Shown one piece after another: positions 1 through 8,508 of a DNA stretch of 64,000 nt. This DNA comes from Devosia sp. (GTDB taxonomy: Bacteria; Pseudomonadota; Alphaproteobacteria; Rhizobiales; Devosiaceae): the NCBI RefSeq assembly GCF_014860165.1, contig NZ_JACZKG010000046.1:1-64000 (forward strand). The letters run 5' to 3'. Below the pieces are notes generated by a model. It was not told the origin of the DNA, did not search any database, and saw nothing but the letters and a program-made list of their open reading frames with translations. How positions within the stretch are numbered: position 1 is the first letter of the stretch; the number at the start of each line of letters is the position of its first letter. The position numbers were made by a program, and so were the translations under genes.

Positions 1-301
1 GGATGGGGAAACCCGGCTGTAGCTCTTGCGGGGGAGAGAGCGCCGGGCGGTCTTTCCCCCGTCAAAGCAAAGAAATGGCCGCGCCATGCACGCAGCCGCC
101 CGTTAACTTGACCGGAACGGTCGCCATCCGCTTCCCACACGGGCAGAGCGCTTGGCTGCTGCAAGCGCTGTTTGGACGATTTCCAATTTGGTGCCACCCT
201 AGTCCACGGCAGGCAGACCCAGTCTTTTGCGGCGTTCCGATAGGGCCGTGGATCGACCATCACAGCCTATTTTGACTGGATCCCGAAATAGAGAACTTCG
301 G
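1..301. other. left-edge stretch without a supported gene
   Basis: An open frame on the plus strand starts at position 3, but its composition is unlike a protein, it has no ribosome site, and it resembles nothing I know. I see no promoter, repeat or RNA structure here. The stretch lies downstream of the DUF427 gene, which is read leftwards, so it may just be trailing sequence. Confidence 0.4.
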
Positions 302-589
302 TTAGGAGACTTCTACCTGCACACCCTTCCAGAACGCGACGTGGTCCTTAATTGCCGCCGCCGCCTCGGAGGGTTCGGCGTAGGTCCACGCCGCGTCCTT
401 GTTTGTCTCGCCGTCGACGACCAGCGAATAATAGCTGGCGAGACCCTTCCACGGACACCGGCTGGTCGTGTCACTCGGTTCGATGTAGGCGAGGTTGACT
501 GCCTCGGGAGGGAAGTAGTGGTTACCCTCGACGACGACTGTTTTGTCCGACTCCGCTATCACCACGCCATTCCATTTCGCAATCGTCAT
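302..589 (-). CDS. DUF427 domain-containing protein
   Basis: Small soluble protein of 95 residues covering the whole DUF427 domain. Family hallmarks are visible in order: AKWNGVVIAES near the start, VVVEGNHYFPPEAVN, CPWKGLASYYSLVVDG in the centre and VAFWKGVQVEV at the end. The biochemical role of this family is not established. I chose the ATG at 589 because a GGAG sits 7 bases before it; the ATG at 601 has no such site. The gene is downstream of one copy of the island-wide 54-bp promoter (665-718) in the correct orientation, so it is probably a member of the stress regulon. Family is clear; function is unknown. Confidence 0.85.
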   Translation of the reverse strand: MTIAKWNGVVIAESDKTVVVEGNHYFPPEAVNLAYIEPSDTTSRCPWKGLASYYSLVVDGETNKDAAWTYAEPSEAAAAIKDHVAFWKGVQVEVS

Positions 590-664
590 GTCGATCTCCA
601 TTTCTACGTGGCCGCACGTTTCGTATCGCTAAAGCCGAGAGCCAACCCGGCCGCCCCCATCGGG

Positions 665-718
665 ATGAAACCATTTGCCGTGGCAATTTCCCAATAGCGG
701 GCGCGCATTGTTTCCATA
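665..718 (-). promoter_or_regulatory. LysR-box promoter, copy 1 (DUF427 gene)
   Basis: Read on the minus strand: TATGGAAACAAT, nine bases, CTATTGGGA, then 18 bases and TTTCAT. The TTGGGA (694-689) serves as -35 and TTTCAT (670-665) as a weak -10. It is about 75 bases before the ATG at 589. One of 12 copies in this window, all with the same 54-bp length. Confidence 0.7.
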
Positions 719-734
719 GCCGATGTGCAGCCAG

Positions 735-1058
735 TTAGGCGGCGTGGCGTACAAGCCAGTCAGCAATGGCGGTCTTGGGCGTGCCCGCACCGACCTTGAC
801 GTCCACAGCTTGCCCGCCCTTGAACAGCATCATCGTCGGAAGGGACCGGACGCCGTAGCTTGCGGGGGTCGTTGGGTTCTCGTCGACATTGATTTTAACG
901 ATCTTGACCTTGCCCGCCAGCTCAATGCTGAGCTCTTCGAGGAGAGGAGCGATCGCGCGGCATGGTCCGCACCACTCGGCCCAGAAGTCCACCAGGACGG
1001 GTTCCTTGTTGTCGAGGACTTCCGCCGCGAAAGAGGCATCGGAGATTTTGACGGTCAT
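735..1058 (-). CDS. trxA: thioredoxin
   Basis: Classical thioredoxin of 107 residues, normal family length. It has the active site WCGPC inside [18 protein letters not shown], the cis-proline segment [12 protein letters not shown] and the usual hydrophobic strand [11 protein letters not shown]. It supplies electrons for reductases such as methionine sulfoxide reductases and peroxiredoxins, using thioredoxin reductase and NADPH; no thioredoxin reductase gene is in the window. The paralogue at 39234-39557 is very similar. A diverged copy of the 54-bp LysR-box promoter lies at 1222-1275, leaving a long leader of about 160 bases. Confidence 0.95.
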   Translation of the reverse strand: MTVKISDASFAAEVLDNKEPVLVDFWAEWCGPCRAIAPLLEELSIELAGKVKIVKINVDENPTTPASYGVRSLPTMMLFKGGQAVDVKVGAGTPKTAIADWLVRHAA

Positions 1059-1221
1059 CGTTGGTTCGCCTTCTCAGTTGGGTCGTGTCGATCTGGTGTG
1101 CTCGTCGAGCACTTCCTATGGGCTCCACCTCCCCGACTGGGCGGCAGGCCCAAGAGCCCGCCGCCGCCGGATCGGAGGGAGACGTCCGGTCGCCGGATGC
1201 TGTCGCACCGAGCGATGCCCC

Positions 1222-1275
1222 AAGATGATAGTCCCGGCGAAGCTTTCCCAATTCCTTGAAGGCATCGTATCCATA
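1222..1275 (-). promoter_or_regulatory. LysR-box promoter, copy 2 (trxA)
   Basis: On the minus strand: TATGGATACGAT, nine bases, GAATTGGGA, 18 bases, CATCTT. It differs from the consensus in the second half-site (GAAT for CTAT), as does copy 9 upstream of the third msrB. Spacing is identical to the other copies. The rest of the 1059-1476 gap shows no gene. Confidence 0.6.
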
Positions 1276-1476
1276 AGACCGACGACGCATGGCCGGCCCC
1301 TAAGAAGCGCTGATGGACCGCAAAGGTTGGCGACAATGGCCAATGCGAGCATCGAGTACCAGGTGATCAGTAGGGTGGAAGTCGCCGGCCGCTCCTACGG
1401 AGGGCAGGCCGGACTGAACGCTCTTCCGGAGTTGCGGACCTCCACCGTGCCGAGGCACAGCGGGGACCTATTCGCA

Positions 1477-2243
1477 TTATACGCGGTAGCGCGACGCCGG
1501 GGTGCCCGTCTGTGTCGAGGCGAAGAGCGCGTCGCGGGCGGATTCGTAGCGCGCCCAAAGCTCCGCATCGTCCACCGATGGCAGGGTCGTGGTTTCGCCG
1601 CTGTCCAGCCCTGCCAATGCCGCGTCAACCAGATCATCGACACTCATGACGACCTCTTTCGGGATCGAATCGAGCGGCATGATGCTGCCGTCGTAGATCT
1701 CGGTGGCGACGCCGGCGGGCAGCACGGCCTGCACCCGCACATTCGTGTCCTTGAGCTCGGCCTGGAGACCCTTGCTGAACAGCAGGACATAGGCCTTGCT
1801 GCCGCTGTAGGCCGACGTGATCGGGAAGGCATTGAAGGCCATGACGGACCCGATGTTGATGATCGTGCCGCGGTTGCGGGCGATGAAGCCCGGCAGCGCT
1901 GCGCGAGACAGATGAGTCAGCGCAGTGATGTTCACCGCGATCATCCTGTCGATCACCTCCTGCGGTAGGTCCGTGGAACTGCCAAGGGGCGATGTACCGG
2001 CGTTGTTGACCAGGATGTCGACCGAGGCATCTGCCTTGAGGATGTCGGCGACCTGCGCCACGCCGGCGTCCGTCGATAGATCCGCAACGACGGCGCGAAC
2101 CGAGACGCCATTCTGCCGCACCAGATCTTTGAAACAGGGCAATGCATCGATTTCCATGCGCCCGGTTGGATAGTTAGTTGCCTCCGGCAGACGCAGAACA
2201 AGATCGCCCAATGTCTCGGAGCTCCAATGCTACCCGGCTCCAT
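1477..2243 (-). pseudogene. 5'-damaged short-chain dehydrogenase/reductase
   Basis: A 244-residue open frame (1477-2211) encodes most of a classical SDR: DILVNNAGTS, the NIGS serine, the catalytic YSGSK and the following PAGVATEIYDG loop. What is missing is the N-terminal dinucleotide-binding motif TGxxxGIG; the frame begins at about the second beta strand (GDLVLRLPE). Just upstream, in another frame, the codons from ATG 2243 read EPGSIGAP, which resembles a decayed GASSGIGA, and roughly eight further residues are lacking. I infer a deletion plus frameshift. If translated from 2211, the product should not bind NAD(P). It could instead be an unusual truncated SDR, but no ribosome site supports that. 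Confidence 0.6.
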
Positions 2244-2465
2244 CCTTCCAAAATTATGTGCCGATTACGCGATCATGAGCGTTTAACCCACGGGCACTCG
2301 CACCGATCAGGACAGGCAAATCCCCGGACCCGAGGCGAGTACCCACGGCGATACATCAACCTTGCCTTTTCCCAAGATTCAGAGGTTATTCGAATGATGT
2401 CTGACGGGACCCTGAGAACCATATTCCCTACTCAGCTGGTCGAGCCCACTCGATAGGAGAACGGA

Positions 2466-2915
2466 ATGTTTCAACACCTGCTGATTGCACTGGACGGCTC
2501 GGAGCTCGCCAACAAGGCCCTAAAGGTTGGCCTTGAACTTGCAAAAGTTCAGAATTCTAAGATCACGATTGTCACCTCTACCGACCCTATCGGTACAGGC
2601 TTGGGCACCGGTGGGTTCGGCACCGTCGATAAGGCGGTCATCATCCAGCAGCTGGAGCAAGTCTATGCCGCGGACGCCAAGCAGATCCTGGATGCCGCAT
2701 TGGTTGCCTCCACCGAAATGGGCGTAGAGGCTACCGCCGTCTATGTACCGAGACAGAGAGCTGCCGAGAGCATACTGGAGACATCCGAAAAGGCCGGATG
2801 CGACATTGTGGTGATGGGGTCACAAGGCCGACAAGGGTTGCAAAAACTTCTTCTCGGAAGCCAGGCTGCAGCGGTCTTGGCTGCTTCAAAGATTCCCGTG
2901 CTCATCGTCAAGTGA
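2466..2915 (+). CDS. universal stress protein UspA family
   Basis: Single-domain Usp of 149 residues, the usual length. It starts with LLIALDGSELANKALK and ends with the ATP-binding signature GSQGRQGLQKLLLGSQ followed by a hydrophobic strand (IPVLIVK). Members are cytoplasmic nucleotide-binding proteins made under starvation and oxidative stress. The ATG at 2466 follows AGGAGAACGG. It is a single gene, bounded on the right by a strong hairpin at 3029-3071. I see no copy of the LysR-box promoter upstream, so its control differs from the repair genes. Confidence 0.9.
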   Translation: MFQHLLIALDGSELANKALKVGLELAKVQNSKITIVTSTDPIGTGLGTGGFGTVDKAVIIQQLEQVYAADAKQILDAALVASTEMGVEATAVYVPRQRAAESILETSEKAGCDIVVMGSQGRQGLQKLLLGSQAAAVLAASKIPVLIVK

Positions 2916-3028
2916 TGGTGCCTCGCGCGGTCGGTTGCCGACCGGCTGGCAGGGAGCTTTTGCAACGGAAATAGCCAAATCGGAGCAGCGGAGCGCATGC
3001 ACAAGTGACCGATTTTGAAAAACCTGAT

Positions 3029-3071
3029 ATCGGTGGGAGCCGCGGGACTGTCAGGACCCGCGGCTTCCGAT
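3029..3071. terminator. bidirectional hairpin between usp and azoR
   Basis: AGCCGCGGG at 3038-3046 pairs with CCCGCGGCT at 3057-3065 across a ten-base loop, with further outer pairing ATCGG/CCGAT. The two flanking genes converge here, which fits a shared terminator. There is no long T tract. Confidence 0.55.
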
Positions 3072-3074
3072 CAA

Positions 3075-3686
3075 TCAGGCAGCGGCGCGATTTGGTGGAA
3101 TGAAGGCGTCGACGAACGCCTCCATCGAGGCTTCTCCCAGATCCACGGCCTTGGCACCTCCGCCATGGACGACTCTGACGTCCGTGATGCCGAACACGTT
3201 GAGGATGGCCTCAAGGTAGCGCGGGGCAAAATTTAGGTGATCGATAGGCGAGGCCTCGCCGTAAACCCCGCCGGACGCCAAGATTACGGTAGCCTTCTTT
3301 CCAATCAACAGGCCCTTGCCGTCGAAGCCAAGCGTCAAGCCCTTTCGCACAATGTGGTCGACCCACGCCTTGAGGCTGGCCGGAACATTGTAATTGTAAA
3401 CCGGCGTGGCGATGACCAACTCGTCGGCTGCCAGCAGTTCGGCGACCAGCGTGTCCGAAAGACTCAGTTGGTCCACCATGTCCGATGTATGGGACTGCGG
3501 CGGTGTGAAATACGCGGATAGCCAGGGCATGGTCACGTGCGGCAAAGCGTCCTTGGCCAGGTCGCGTCGTACCACCACACCACTTGGGTTCTCACCCTGC
3601 CAGTTGGCAACGAAACGTTTGGTCAAGTGGCGGGAAACCGAAGCTTCCCCGCGCGTGCTGGTTTCGACAACGAGAAGATTGGGCAT
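3075..3686 (-). CDS. azoR: FMN-dependent NADH azoreductase
   Basis: A 203-residue flavodoxin-fold quinone/azo reductase. Family signs are the opening strand LLVVETSTRGEASVSR, the FMN-loop segment ATPVYNYNVPASLKAWVDHI and the ILASGGVYG loop. These enzymes reduce azo dyes, quinones and related electrophiles by two electrons, avoiding semiquinone formation. The open frame continues far upstream to 4685, but that part is a shadow of the lysR gene. The ATG at 3686 is right: it follows GAGGA and starts the conserved strand. It is divergent from the LysR gene at 3792, its likely regulator. Confidence 0.92.
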   Translation of the reverse strand: MPNLLVVETSTRGEASVSRHLTKRFVANWQGENPSGVVVRRDLAKDALPHVTMPWLSAYFTPPQSHTSDMVDQLSLSDTLVAELLAADELVIATPVYNYNVPASLKAWVDHIVRKGLTLGFDGKGLLIGKKATVILASGGVYGEASPIDHLNFAPRYLEAILNVFGITDVRVVHGGGAKAVDLGEASMEAFVDAFIPPNRAAA

Positions 3687-3776
3687 AGCGTCCTCAATTT
3701 CTTGGCTGCAACAGCCGGAACAGATGATCACCATATAGGGCTTCCAACCCCCCACCAGGAGTGATAATAAATCGAT

Positions 3777-3799
3777 CATCTCCATCATATAATGAGATG
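3777..3799. promoter_or_regulatory. dyad in the azoR/lysR intergenic region
   Basis: CATCTC (3777-3782) and GAGATG (3794-3799) form an inverted repeat separated by 11 bases. It lies between the divergent genes and overlaps the first codons of the LysR gene. A plausible binding site for that LysR, by position and symmetry only. Confidence 0.35.
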
Positions 3800-4703
3800 G
3801 TACATGATTGGCAGCATTAGCCTCGACCAATTGCGCATCTTGGTGACGATCGCCGACGCTGGCAGCTTCTCCGCGGCCGGGCGGCAATTGCGCCGTGCGC
3901 AATCGGCGATCAGCCAGGCGGTTGCGGCACTGGAAGCCACCCAAGGCGTGCTTCTGTTCGACCGAAGCGGCCATCGACCGCGACTGACGGAAACAGGTCG
4001 GGTTCTCGTCGACCAGGCAAGGCTGGTGCTCTCGAGCGCCGCACGGTTTGAAGCCGTAGCGACAGGCGCGCGTGGCGGGGTCGAACCCGAACTGGCAGTG
4101 GCCATCGATCCGCTCGTGCCGACCGCCCCGCTCATCGAAAGCCTCCGCGGACTGCACCAGACCTATCCGCATCTGCCCATCAGCTTCTCGACCGAGGGAC
4201 TTGGTGGCGCCCTGCGCCTTCTGCGCAGCGGCGACGTGGCCCTGGCCATCTGCGTGCTGATACCTGCGGTGCCCCCCGATGTCGTGGCTTCGCCACTGCT
4301 GCGCGTCGCGCTGAAGCCTGTAGTCGCCGCTGGACACCCATTGGCCGCGCTCGCTCGGCCGGCAACCAGCCACGACCTCGAAAGCCATGTTCAACTTGTC
4401 CTGTCCGATCCGGTCGATCGGGACGGGAATAATTACGGCCTGGCCAGCGCAACGCGGTGGCGATTTGTCGACCTGGGGCGAAGACTGGACTTCTTGCTGG
4501 CGGGATTCGGTTGGTGCCGGATGCCAGGTCATCTGATCGTCGAGCACCTCAGAGCGGGGAATCTGGTGCAGCTCGATCTTGCCGAAGACGCCCGCGACCC
4601 GGCGGACGACTTGACGATCTATGCCGCACGCAGGGTCGACAACGAACCCGGCCCGGCCGGCCGTTGGCTTCTCAACGATTTGCAAGCCCGACTGTCGCTC
4701 TGA
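3792..4703 (+). CDS. LysR-type transcriptional regulator beside azoR
   Basis: LysR family, 303 residues (299 if the second ATG at 3804 is used). The N-terminal winged helix-turn-helix reads LDQLRILVTIADAGSFSAAG and then QSAISQAVAALE. A periplasmic-binding-like effector domain follows from about residue 95. It is transcribed away from azoR, the standard arrangement for a LysR activator and its target, so it probably senses a quinone or other electrophile. It is not close in sequence to the LysR pair at 21471 and 42709. Confidence 0.9.
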   Translation: MRWYMIGSISLDQLRILVTIADAGSFSAAGRQLRRAQSAISQAVAALEATQGVLLFDRSGHRPRLTETGRVLVDQARLVLSSAARFEAVATGARGGVEPELAVAIDPLVPTAPLIESLRGLHQTYPHLPISFSTEGLGGALRLLRSGDVALAICVLIPAVPPDVVASPLLRVALKPVVAAGHPLAALARPATSHDLESHVQLVLSDPVDRDGNNYGLASATRWRFVDLGRRLDFLLAGFGWCRMPGHLIVEHLRAGNLVQLDLAEDARDPADDLTIYAARRVDNEPGPAGRWLLNDLQARLSL

Positions 4704-4915
4704 TCGTTAGGGCGACCGCAGTGGCCTGAATGCGATCGATCGTGCCCTGCTGCTAAGGGGTGGAATGCGGACTGGCGGCTTTTGGGCATGCGGTCTGCGA
4801 AAATCGGACATCCAAGCGTTAGTTGACGCAATAACGTGAGCGCCAGCGCATTCTCGGAAGGCTAAAGCTCTCGTTCAGGAGCGTCCGGTTGATGTCTTGC
4901 CGGTCACAGTCCCTG

Positions 4916-5482
4916 CTATCGCATCTCAGCCCCGGCGCCGGGAGTCAGGATAGCGCTCGCGATGATCTGCGACAGATGCTCGGCGCGCGGCGCAAACGAC
5001 GGCAGGTCGACGAGCCAGCCAAGGGCCGACATCAGACCGAAAAGGTCATCCCCAGTCATATCATGTCGCGCCACCCCAGCCGCCTGAGCTTGGGCGAGCA
5101 GATGGGCGCTCGCCAGATGCACCGCCGCGCAGGACGCGTAAAGGGCGGATCCGGGATTTGTGTGCGCCTCCGCCATCAAGGTGACGGCGCCTTTGTGAGC
5201 TTGGGCAAAGGCCAGCCATTCCGTAAACCAGGACAGCAGGGCTTCGGCCGGTGCCGCCGTCGCTTCAAGCTCACCAGCCATCTGCGTGAGGGCATCCAGA
5301 TCCGTTCGCATCAAGGCCTCGAACAAGGCCTCGCGCGTCGGAAAATGCCGCAGCAATGTGGCTAGTCCAACGTCAGCCCGGCGAGCGATATCGCGCATGG
5401 AAACCTCGGTGCCACGGTCGGTGACAATCCCGCGGGCGACCGCCAGGAGGTGACTATAATTTTTTTGTGCGTCAGCGCGCAT
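4916..5482 (-). CDS. TetR family repressor
   Basis: TetR-like regulator of 188 residues. The helix-turn-helix is MRDIARRADVGLATLLRHFP with the normal TREALFEALM continuation; the C-terminal ligand domain is alpha-helical and ends GAGAEMR. It is transcribed divergently from the reductase operon beginning at 5629. Three copies of a 13-bp dyad (GGATCGSYGATCC type) fill the intergenic region, the expected footprint of this protein. It probably represses both itself and the operon. Its ligand is not predictable. Confidence 0.9.
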   Translation of the reverse strand: MRADAQKNYSHLLAVARGIVTDRGTEVSMRDIARRADVGLATLLRHFPTREALFEALMRTDLDALTQMAGELEATAAPAEALLSWFTEWLAFAQAHKGAVTLMAEAHTNPGSALYASCAAVHLASAHLLAQAQAAGVARHDMTGDDLFGLMSALGWLVDLPSFAPRAEHLSQIIASAILTPGAGAEMR

Positions 5483-5499
5483 CGACTACCTTGATAAAT

Positions 5500-5557
5500 G
5501 GATCGGTGGTCCGTATATGTGGTTCGGTGATCCATTTAATAAACGGATCGCCGATCC
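5500..5557. promoter_or_regulatory. triple TetR operator
   Basis: Three near-identical 13-bp dyads: GGATCGGTGGTCC (5500-5512), GGTTCGGTGATCC (5521-5533) and the perfect palindrome GGATCGCCGATCC (5545-5557). Centre-to-centre spacing is 21 and 24 bases, about two helical turns. They lie between the divergent TetR gene and the oxidoreductase operon. Confidence 0.75.
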
Positions 5558-5628
5558 ATTACTTAAAGCGCCGGGGCCCAAAAGGCAACTCAGGCACTGC
5601 CAACATAGCCCGGGCAAGGAACACCACC

Positions 5629-6264
5629 ATGAGCACCATTAGCATTATCGGGTCGGGCGGCATGGCAGCAGCTATCGGCAAACTGGCCACTGGGGCCGGA
5701 CACAGGGTCGAGGTCAGCAGCCGCGAAGCCACCAGCGCGCAGACGCTGGCCGAACAGATCGGCACGGGCACCACGGTTGGGAAGTTCGGCGTCACACCGC
5801 TCGGCGACATCGTCGTCCTGGCGGTGCCCTATGCCGCCGTTCTGGAAGTGGTACGCCAATATGGCAACGCGTTGGCTGGCAAGATCCTCGTGGATATCAC
5901 CAATCCGGTCGCCGCTGACATGATGAGTTTCGTGACGCCGAAGGACAGTTTTGGCGCGCAGGAAATCGCCAGGGTCGCGCCGGGCGACGCGACAGTCCTT
6001 AAGGCGTTCAACACCCAGTTCTCCCACGTCCTGGCTGGCGGTTCATTGGCAGGCCAACCGTTGGACGTTTTCCTTGCCGGAAACGATGCCGGGGCCAAGA
6101 CGATCATTGCAGGCTTCGTCGAGAGTCTCGGGCTGCGCGCGATGGACATTGGCGACCTGTCCATGGCGCGGACGCTGGAGCACATGTGCCTGCTTTCGCT
6201 CGGGCTCATGGCCCATTCCATCAAACACACCAATTTCGCAATCGGCGTCAGCCTCCCGGTCTGA
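5629..6264 (+). CDS. NADPH-dependent F420 reductase-like NAD(P)-binding protein
   Basis: A 211-residue single Rossmann-domain protein. It begins with the dinucleotide loop ISIIGSGGMAAAIGKLA and has LGDIVVLAVPYAAVLEVV and ILVDITNPV, the pattern of the NADP oxidoreductase, coenzyme-F420-dependent family (pfam F420_oxidored). Sphingomonads are not known F420 producers, so the substrate is probably different. I chose the ATG at 5629, after AAGGAACACC; the longer frame from 5467 runs through the operator region. It is first in an operon with an SDR (6312) and a close paralogue (7363), controlled by the divergent TetR. Confidence 0.85.
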   Translation: MSTISIIGSGGMAAAIGKLATGAGHRVEVSSREATSAQTLAEQIGTGTTVGKFGVTPLGDIVVLAVPYAAVLEVVRQYGNALAGKILVDITNPVAADMMSFVTPKDSFGAQEIARVAPGDATVLKAFNTQFSHVLAGGSLAGQPLDVFLAGNDAGAKTIIAGFVESLGLRAMDIGDLSMARTLEHMCLLSLGLMAHSIKHTNFAIGVSLPV

Positions 6265-6311
6265 GTGCATTCGCGCAGGCTCCCGCAAACATCACCATCA
6301 GGATCAATACC

Positions 6312-7253
6312 ATGCACGTTTTTGTCACTGGCGGCACCGGCCATGCCGGTCCGTATATCATCGCCGATCTGATAGCTGCCGGCCACGAGGTGACGGCCCT
6401 GGCTCGCTCTGATGCGGCGGCGGCGGCCGTATCAGCACTCGGCGCGAAGGCGAGTCACGGCAACCTTGAGGATCTCGATGGTCTCAAGGCGGCGGCTTCT
6501 GCCGCGGACGGTGTGATCCACGTTGCCCACCGGCAAGACCTGATCCCAACAGGCGGGATCAACGCTATGGCCGCCGCGGAACTGCAGGTCATGCTGGCCT
6601 ATGGCGAGGCACTGGCGGGTAGTGGCAAGCCGCTGGTCGTCTCGGGAAGCGTTGGTTCGCCCGGCTGGGAAGGCCTGGGCCGGCCGGCCACCGAGCTTGA
6701 TCCGCCGCTTCCTGGCGGCGATGCATACAAGGGCACCCTGCGGGTTCGCAACATCGTCGAAACCACGGTGATCGGCCTCGCCGAGCAGGGCGTCCGGTCT
6801 TCTATCGTGCGGATTCCCGAAATCATGCACAGCTCGACCGATCACGCCGGCTTCCTGCCGCTGCTGATCGGGCTGGCCAAGGAAAAGGGTGTCGTCGGTT
6901 ACCCCGGCGATGGTGCGAACCGTTGGGGGGCGGTGCACGCGCGCGATCTTGCCACCGTGTTTCGCCTGGCGCTGGAAAAGGGCTCTGCCGGACGGAACTG
7001 GCACGCGATTGCTGACGTCGCCGTACCCTACCGCCAGATTGCCGAGGCCATTGCCGAGCGATTGAAGCTGCCGGCCGTGCCTATTCCCGCCGATGTCATG
7101 ATGCTGCCGGGATATTTCGGGTTTCTCGCCAATCTCGTCACGCTGGACACCCCGACGTCGAACGCCATCACGCGCCAGACTCTTGGCTGGGACCCCATGC
7201 AGCCAGGCCTCTTCGCCAACTTGGACAACGGCCATTACTTTTCTGCCGACTGA
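6312..7253 (+). CDS. extended/atypical SDR (NAD-dependent epimerase-like)
   Basis: A 313-residue protein with the cofactor motif FVTGGTGHAGPYIIADLI at the N-terminus and a typical NmrA/epimerase-like body. The usual YxxxK pair is altered: Tyr at DAYKGTLRVRNIVE is followed by K one residue later, so catalysis may be atypical. It lies in the TetR-controlled operon between two F420-reductase-like genes, 47 bases after the first. Likely a cytoplasmic NAD(P)-dependent reductase or a redox-sensing protein. Start at ATG 6312 puts the cofactor loop at the N-terminus; the frame opens earlier only within the previous gene. Confidence 0.8.
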   Translation: MHVFVTGGTGHAGPYIIADLIAAGHEVTALARSDAAAAAVSALGAKASHGNLEDLDGLKAAASAADGVIHVAHRQDLIPTGGINAMAAAELQVMLAYGEALAGSGKPLVVSGSVGSPGWEGLGRPATELDPPLPGGDAYKGTLRVRNIVETTVIGLAEQGVRSSIVRIPEIMHSSTDHAGFLPLLIGLAKEKGVVGYPGDGANRWGAVHARDLATVFRLALEKGSAGRNWHAIADVAVPYRQIAEAIAERLKLPAVPIPADVMMLPGYFGFLANLVTLDTPTSNAITRQTLGWDPMQPGLFANLDNGHYFSAD

Positions 7254-7362
7254 TGCGGAGACAGGCGGGCAAGTCAGGCTGCGCCTGCAGGACAGCACGC
7301 CGTGACGGCGTGATCCGTACGGAAAAACGATCAACACCTATAGATTGAAAAGGAAATTGCAC

Positions 7363-7980
7363 ATGAGCACGATCAGCATTATTGGCGCGGGCGGTATGGC
7401 CGCTGCCGTCGCCGGCCGTATCGCCAAGGGCGGACACATTGTCGAGGTGATCAGCCGCGACAAGGCAAAGGCCCAGGCGTTGGCCAACCAACTGGTGGAT
7501 GCCATCACGGGGGTATACGGCGCCGCGCCCGCAGGCGACATCGTCATCCTTGCGGTGCCCTATGCCGGCGCATCCGCGGTGATGGCTGACTATGGAAATG
7601 CGCTGGCCGGCAAGGTGATCATCGACATTACCAACCCGATAGCCCGTGATCTATCCGGCCTGGTTGTTCCCAGCGGCAGCTCCGGCGCGCAAGAAATCGC
7701 CAAGGCCTCCCCCGCCGACGCTCATGTCGTGAAGGCATTAAACACCCTGTTCGGCGGCAAACTGGCCCAGGGCGGACGGCTCGATGCGTTCCTGGCCGGT
7801 GACAATGAGGAGGCCAAGGCGCAGGTTTCGCGCCTCCTCGAGAGCCTCGATCTGCGCCCGCTCGATGTCGGCGGCCTGCCAATGGCACAGACCCTCGAAT
7901 GGCTCGGCCTAATGATGATCGGTCTAGCGCGAAACGGCGCTGGCACCTTCGACATTGCCATGAAAGTCGATATCGGCTGA
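7363..7980 (+). CDS. NADPH-dependent F420 reductase-like protein, second copy
   Basis: A 205-residue paralogue of the 5629 product: ISIIGAGGMAAAVAGRIAKGG, GDIVILAVPYAGASAVMADYG and VIIDITNPIARD occur at the same places. The ATG at 7363 has AAGGAA eight bases upstream; the TTG at 7345 is less likely. Third gene of the TetR operon, followed by a hairpin at 8014-8045. The duplication within one operon suggests either a heterodimer or two substrates. Confidence 0.85.
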   Translation: MSTISIIGAGGMAAAVAGRIAKGGHIVEVISRDKAKAQALANQLVDAITGVYGAAPAGDIVILAVPYAGASAVMADYGNALAGKVIIDITNPIARDLSGLVVPSGSSGAQEIAKASPADAHVVKALNTLFGGKLAQGGRLDAFLAGDNEEAKAQVSRLLESLDLRPLDVGGLPMAQTLEWLGLMMIGLARNGAGTFDIAMKVDIG

Positions 7981-8013
7981 ATTAGGGAACCACGGTCTTG
8001 TCTAAATATCACT

Positions 8014-8045
8014 GAGTGAGGGCCGCCCTGGGGTGCCTCTCACTC
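8014..8045 (+). terminator. hairpin after the TetR-controlled operon
   Basis: GAGTGAG (8014-8020) pairs with CTCACTC (8039-8045), with additional GGC/GCC pairing inside. It is 34 bases after the stop of the 7363 gene. No T run follows, so termination efficiency is uncertain. Confidence 0.4.
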
Positions 8046-8508
8046 ATCCGCCTGCCAAGTCGGTCCATTTAAGATAGCAGCGGTTCGAAGCTGCTCGAGG
8101 GGTGCCTTTCGGCATCTTTTGGGATACTGCAATACCCATTCGAATGGCCGAAATGGGTAGACAGAAGTCGTTCCGCTTCCGCAACTCGGTCTGTAAAATG
8201 CGGGGTCGTCATCTTGACCTTCCGCATGCCGATGCGCAGACGGCATAATGCGTTCGCGTAGTATGCGGTCAGTCTGCTTCTTGATCAGCCGGTGCGCAAA
8301 GCGGGAAGTCGACGGCGGGCGACTGGGACCTCCAGACTGGCAGCTATCAAAATAGATTACTTCATCAGACGTTCGACCCGTTGGGTTCGAATGTGGTGGT
8401 GCCCCCGGCGCGGCAAATGCCAATAGCAGCGGCGAGGGTGTCACCAACTTTGTCGCGATAGCTGCGGACGCAGGTTGCACGGCTTCAAAGACCAAGCGAC
8501 AGAACAAT
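8046..8508. other. intergenic stretch without a supported gene
   Basis: About 460 bases between the operon terminator and the end of bdcR. A minus-strand frame here is open for 155 codons but is proline/arginine-rich, has no ribosome site, and matches no family I know. I see no repeat or promoter element of the kinds found elsewhere in the window. Confidence 0.35.

Noticed and set aside
3..275. Plus-strand open frame at the left edge
   Set aside because: No ribosome site, irregular composition and no family resemblance; it looks like non-coding sequence.
3687..4685. Long N-terminal extension of the azoreductase frame
   Set aside because: It is antisense to the LysR gene; the azoreductase family begins at ATG 3686, which has its own ribosome site.
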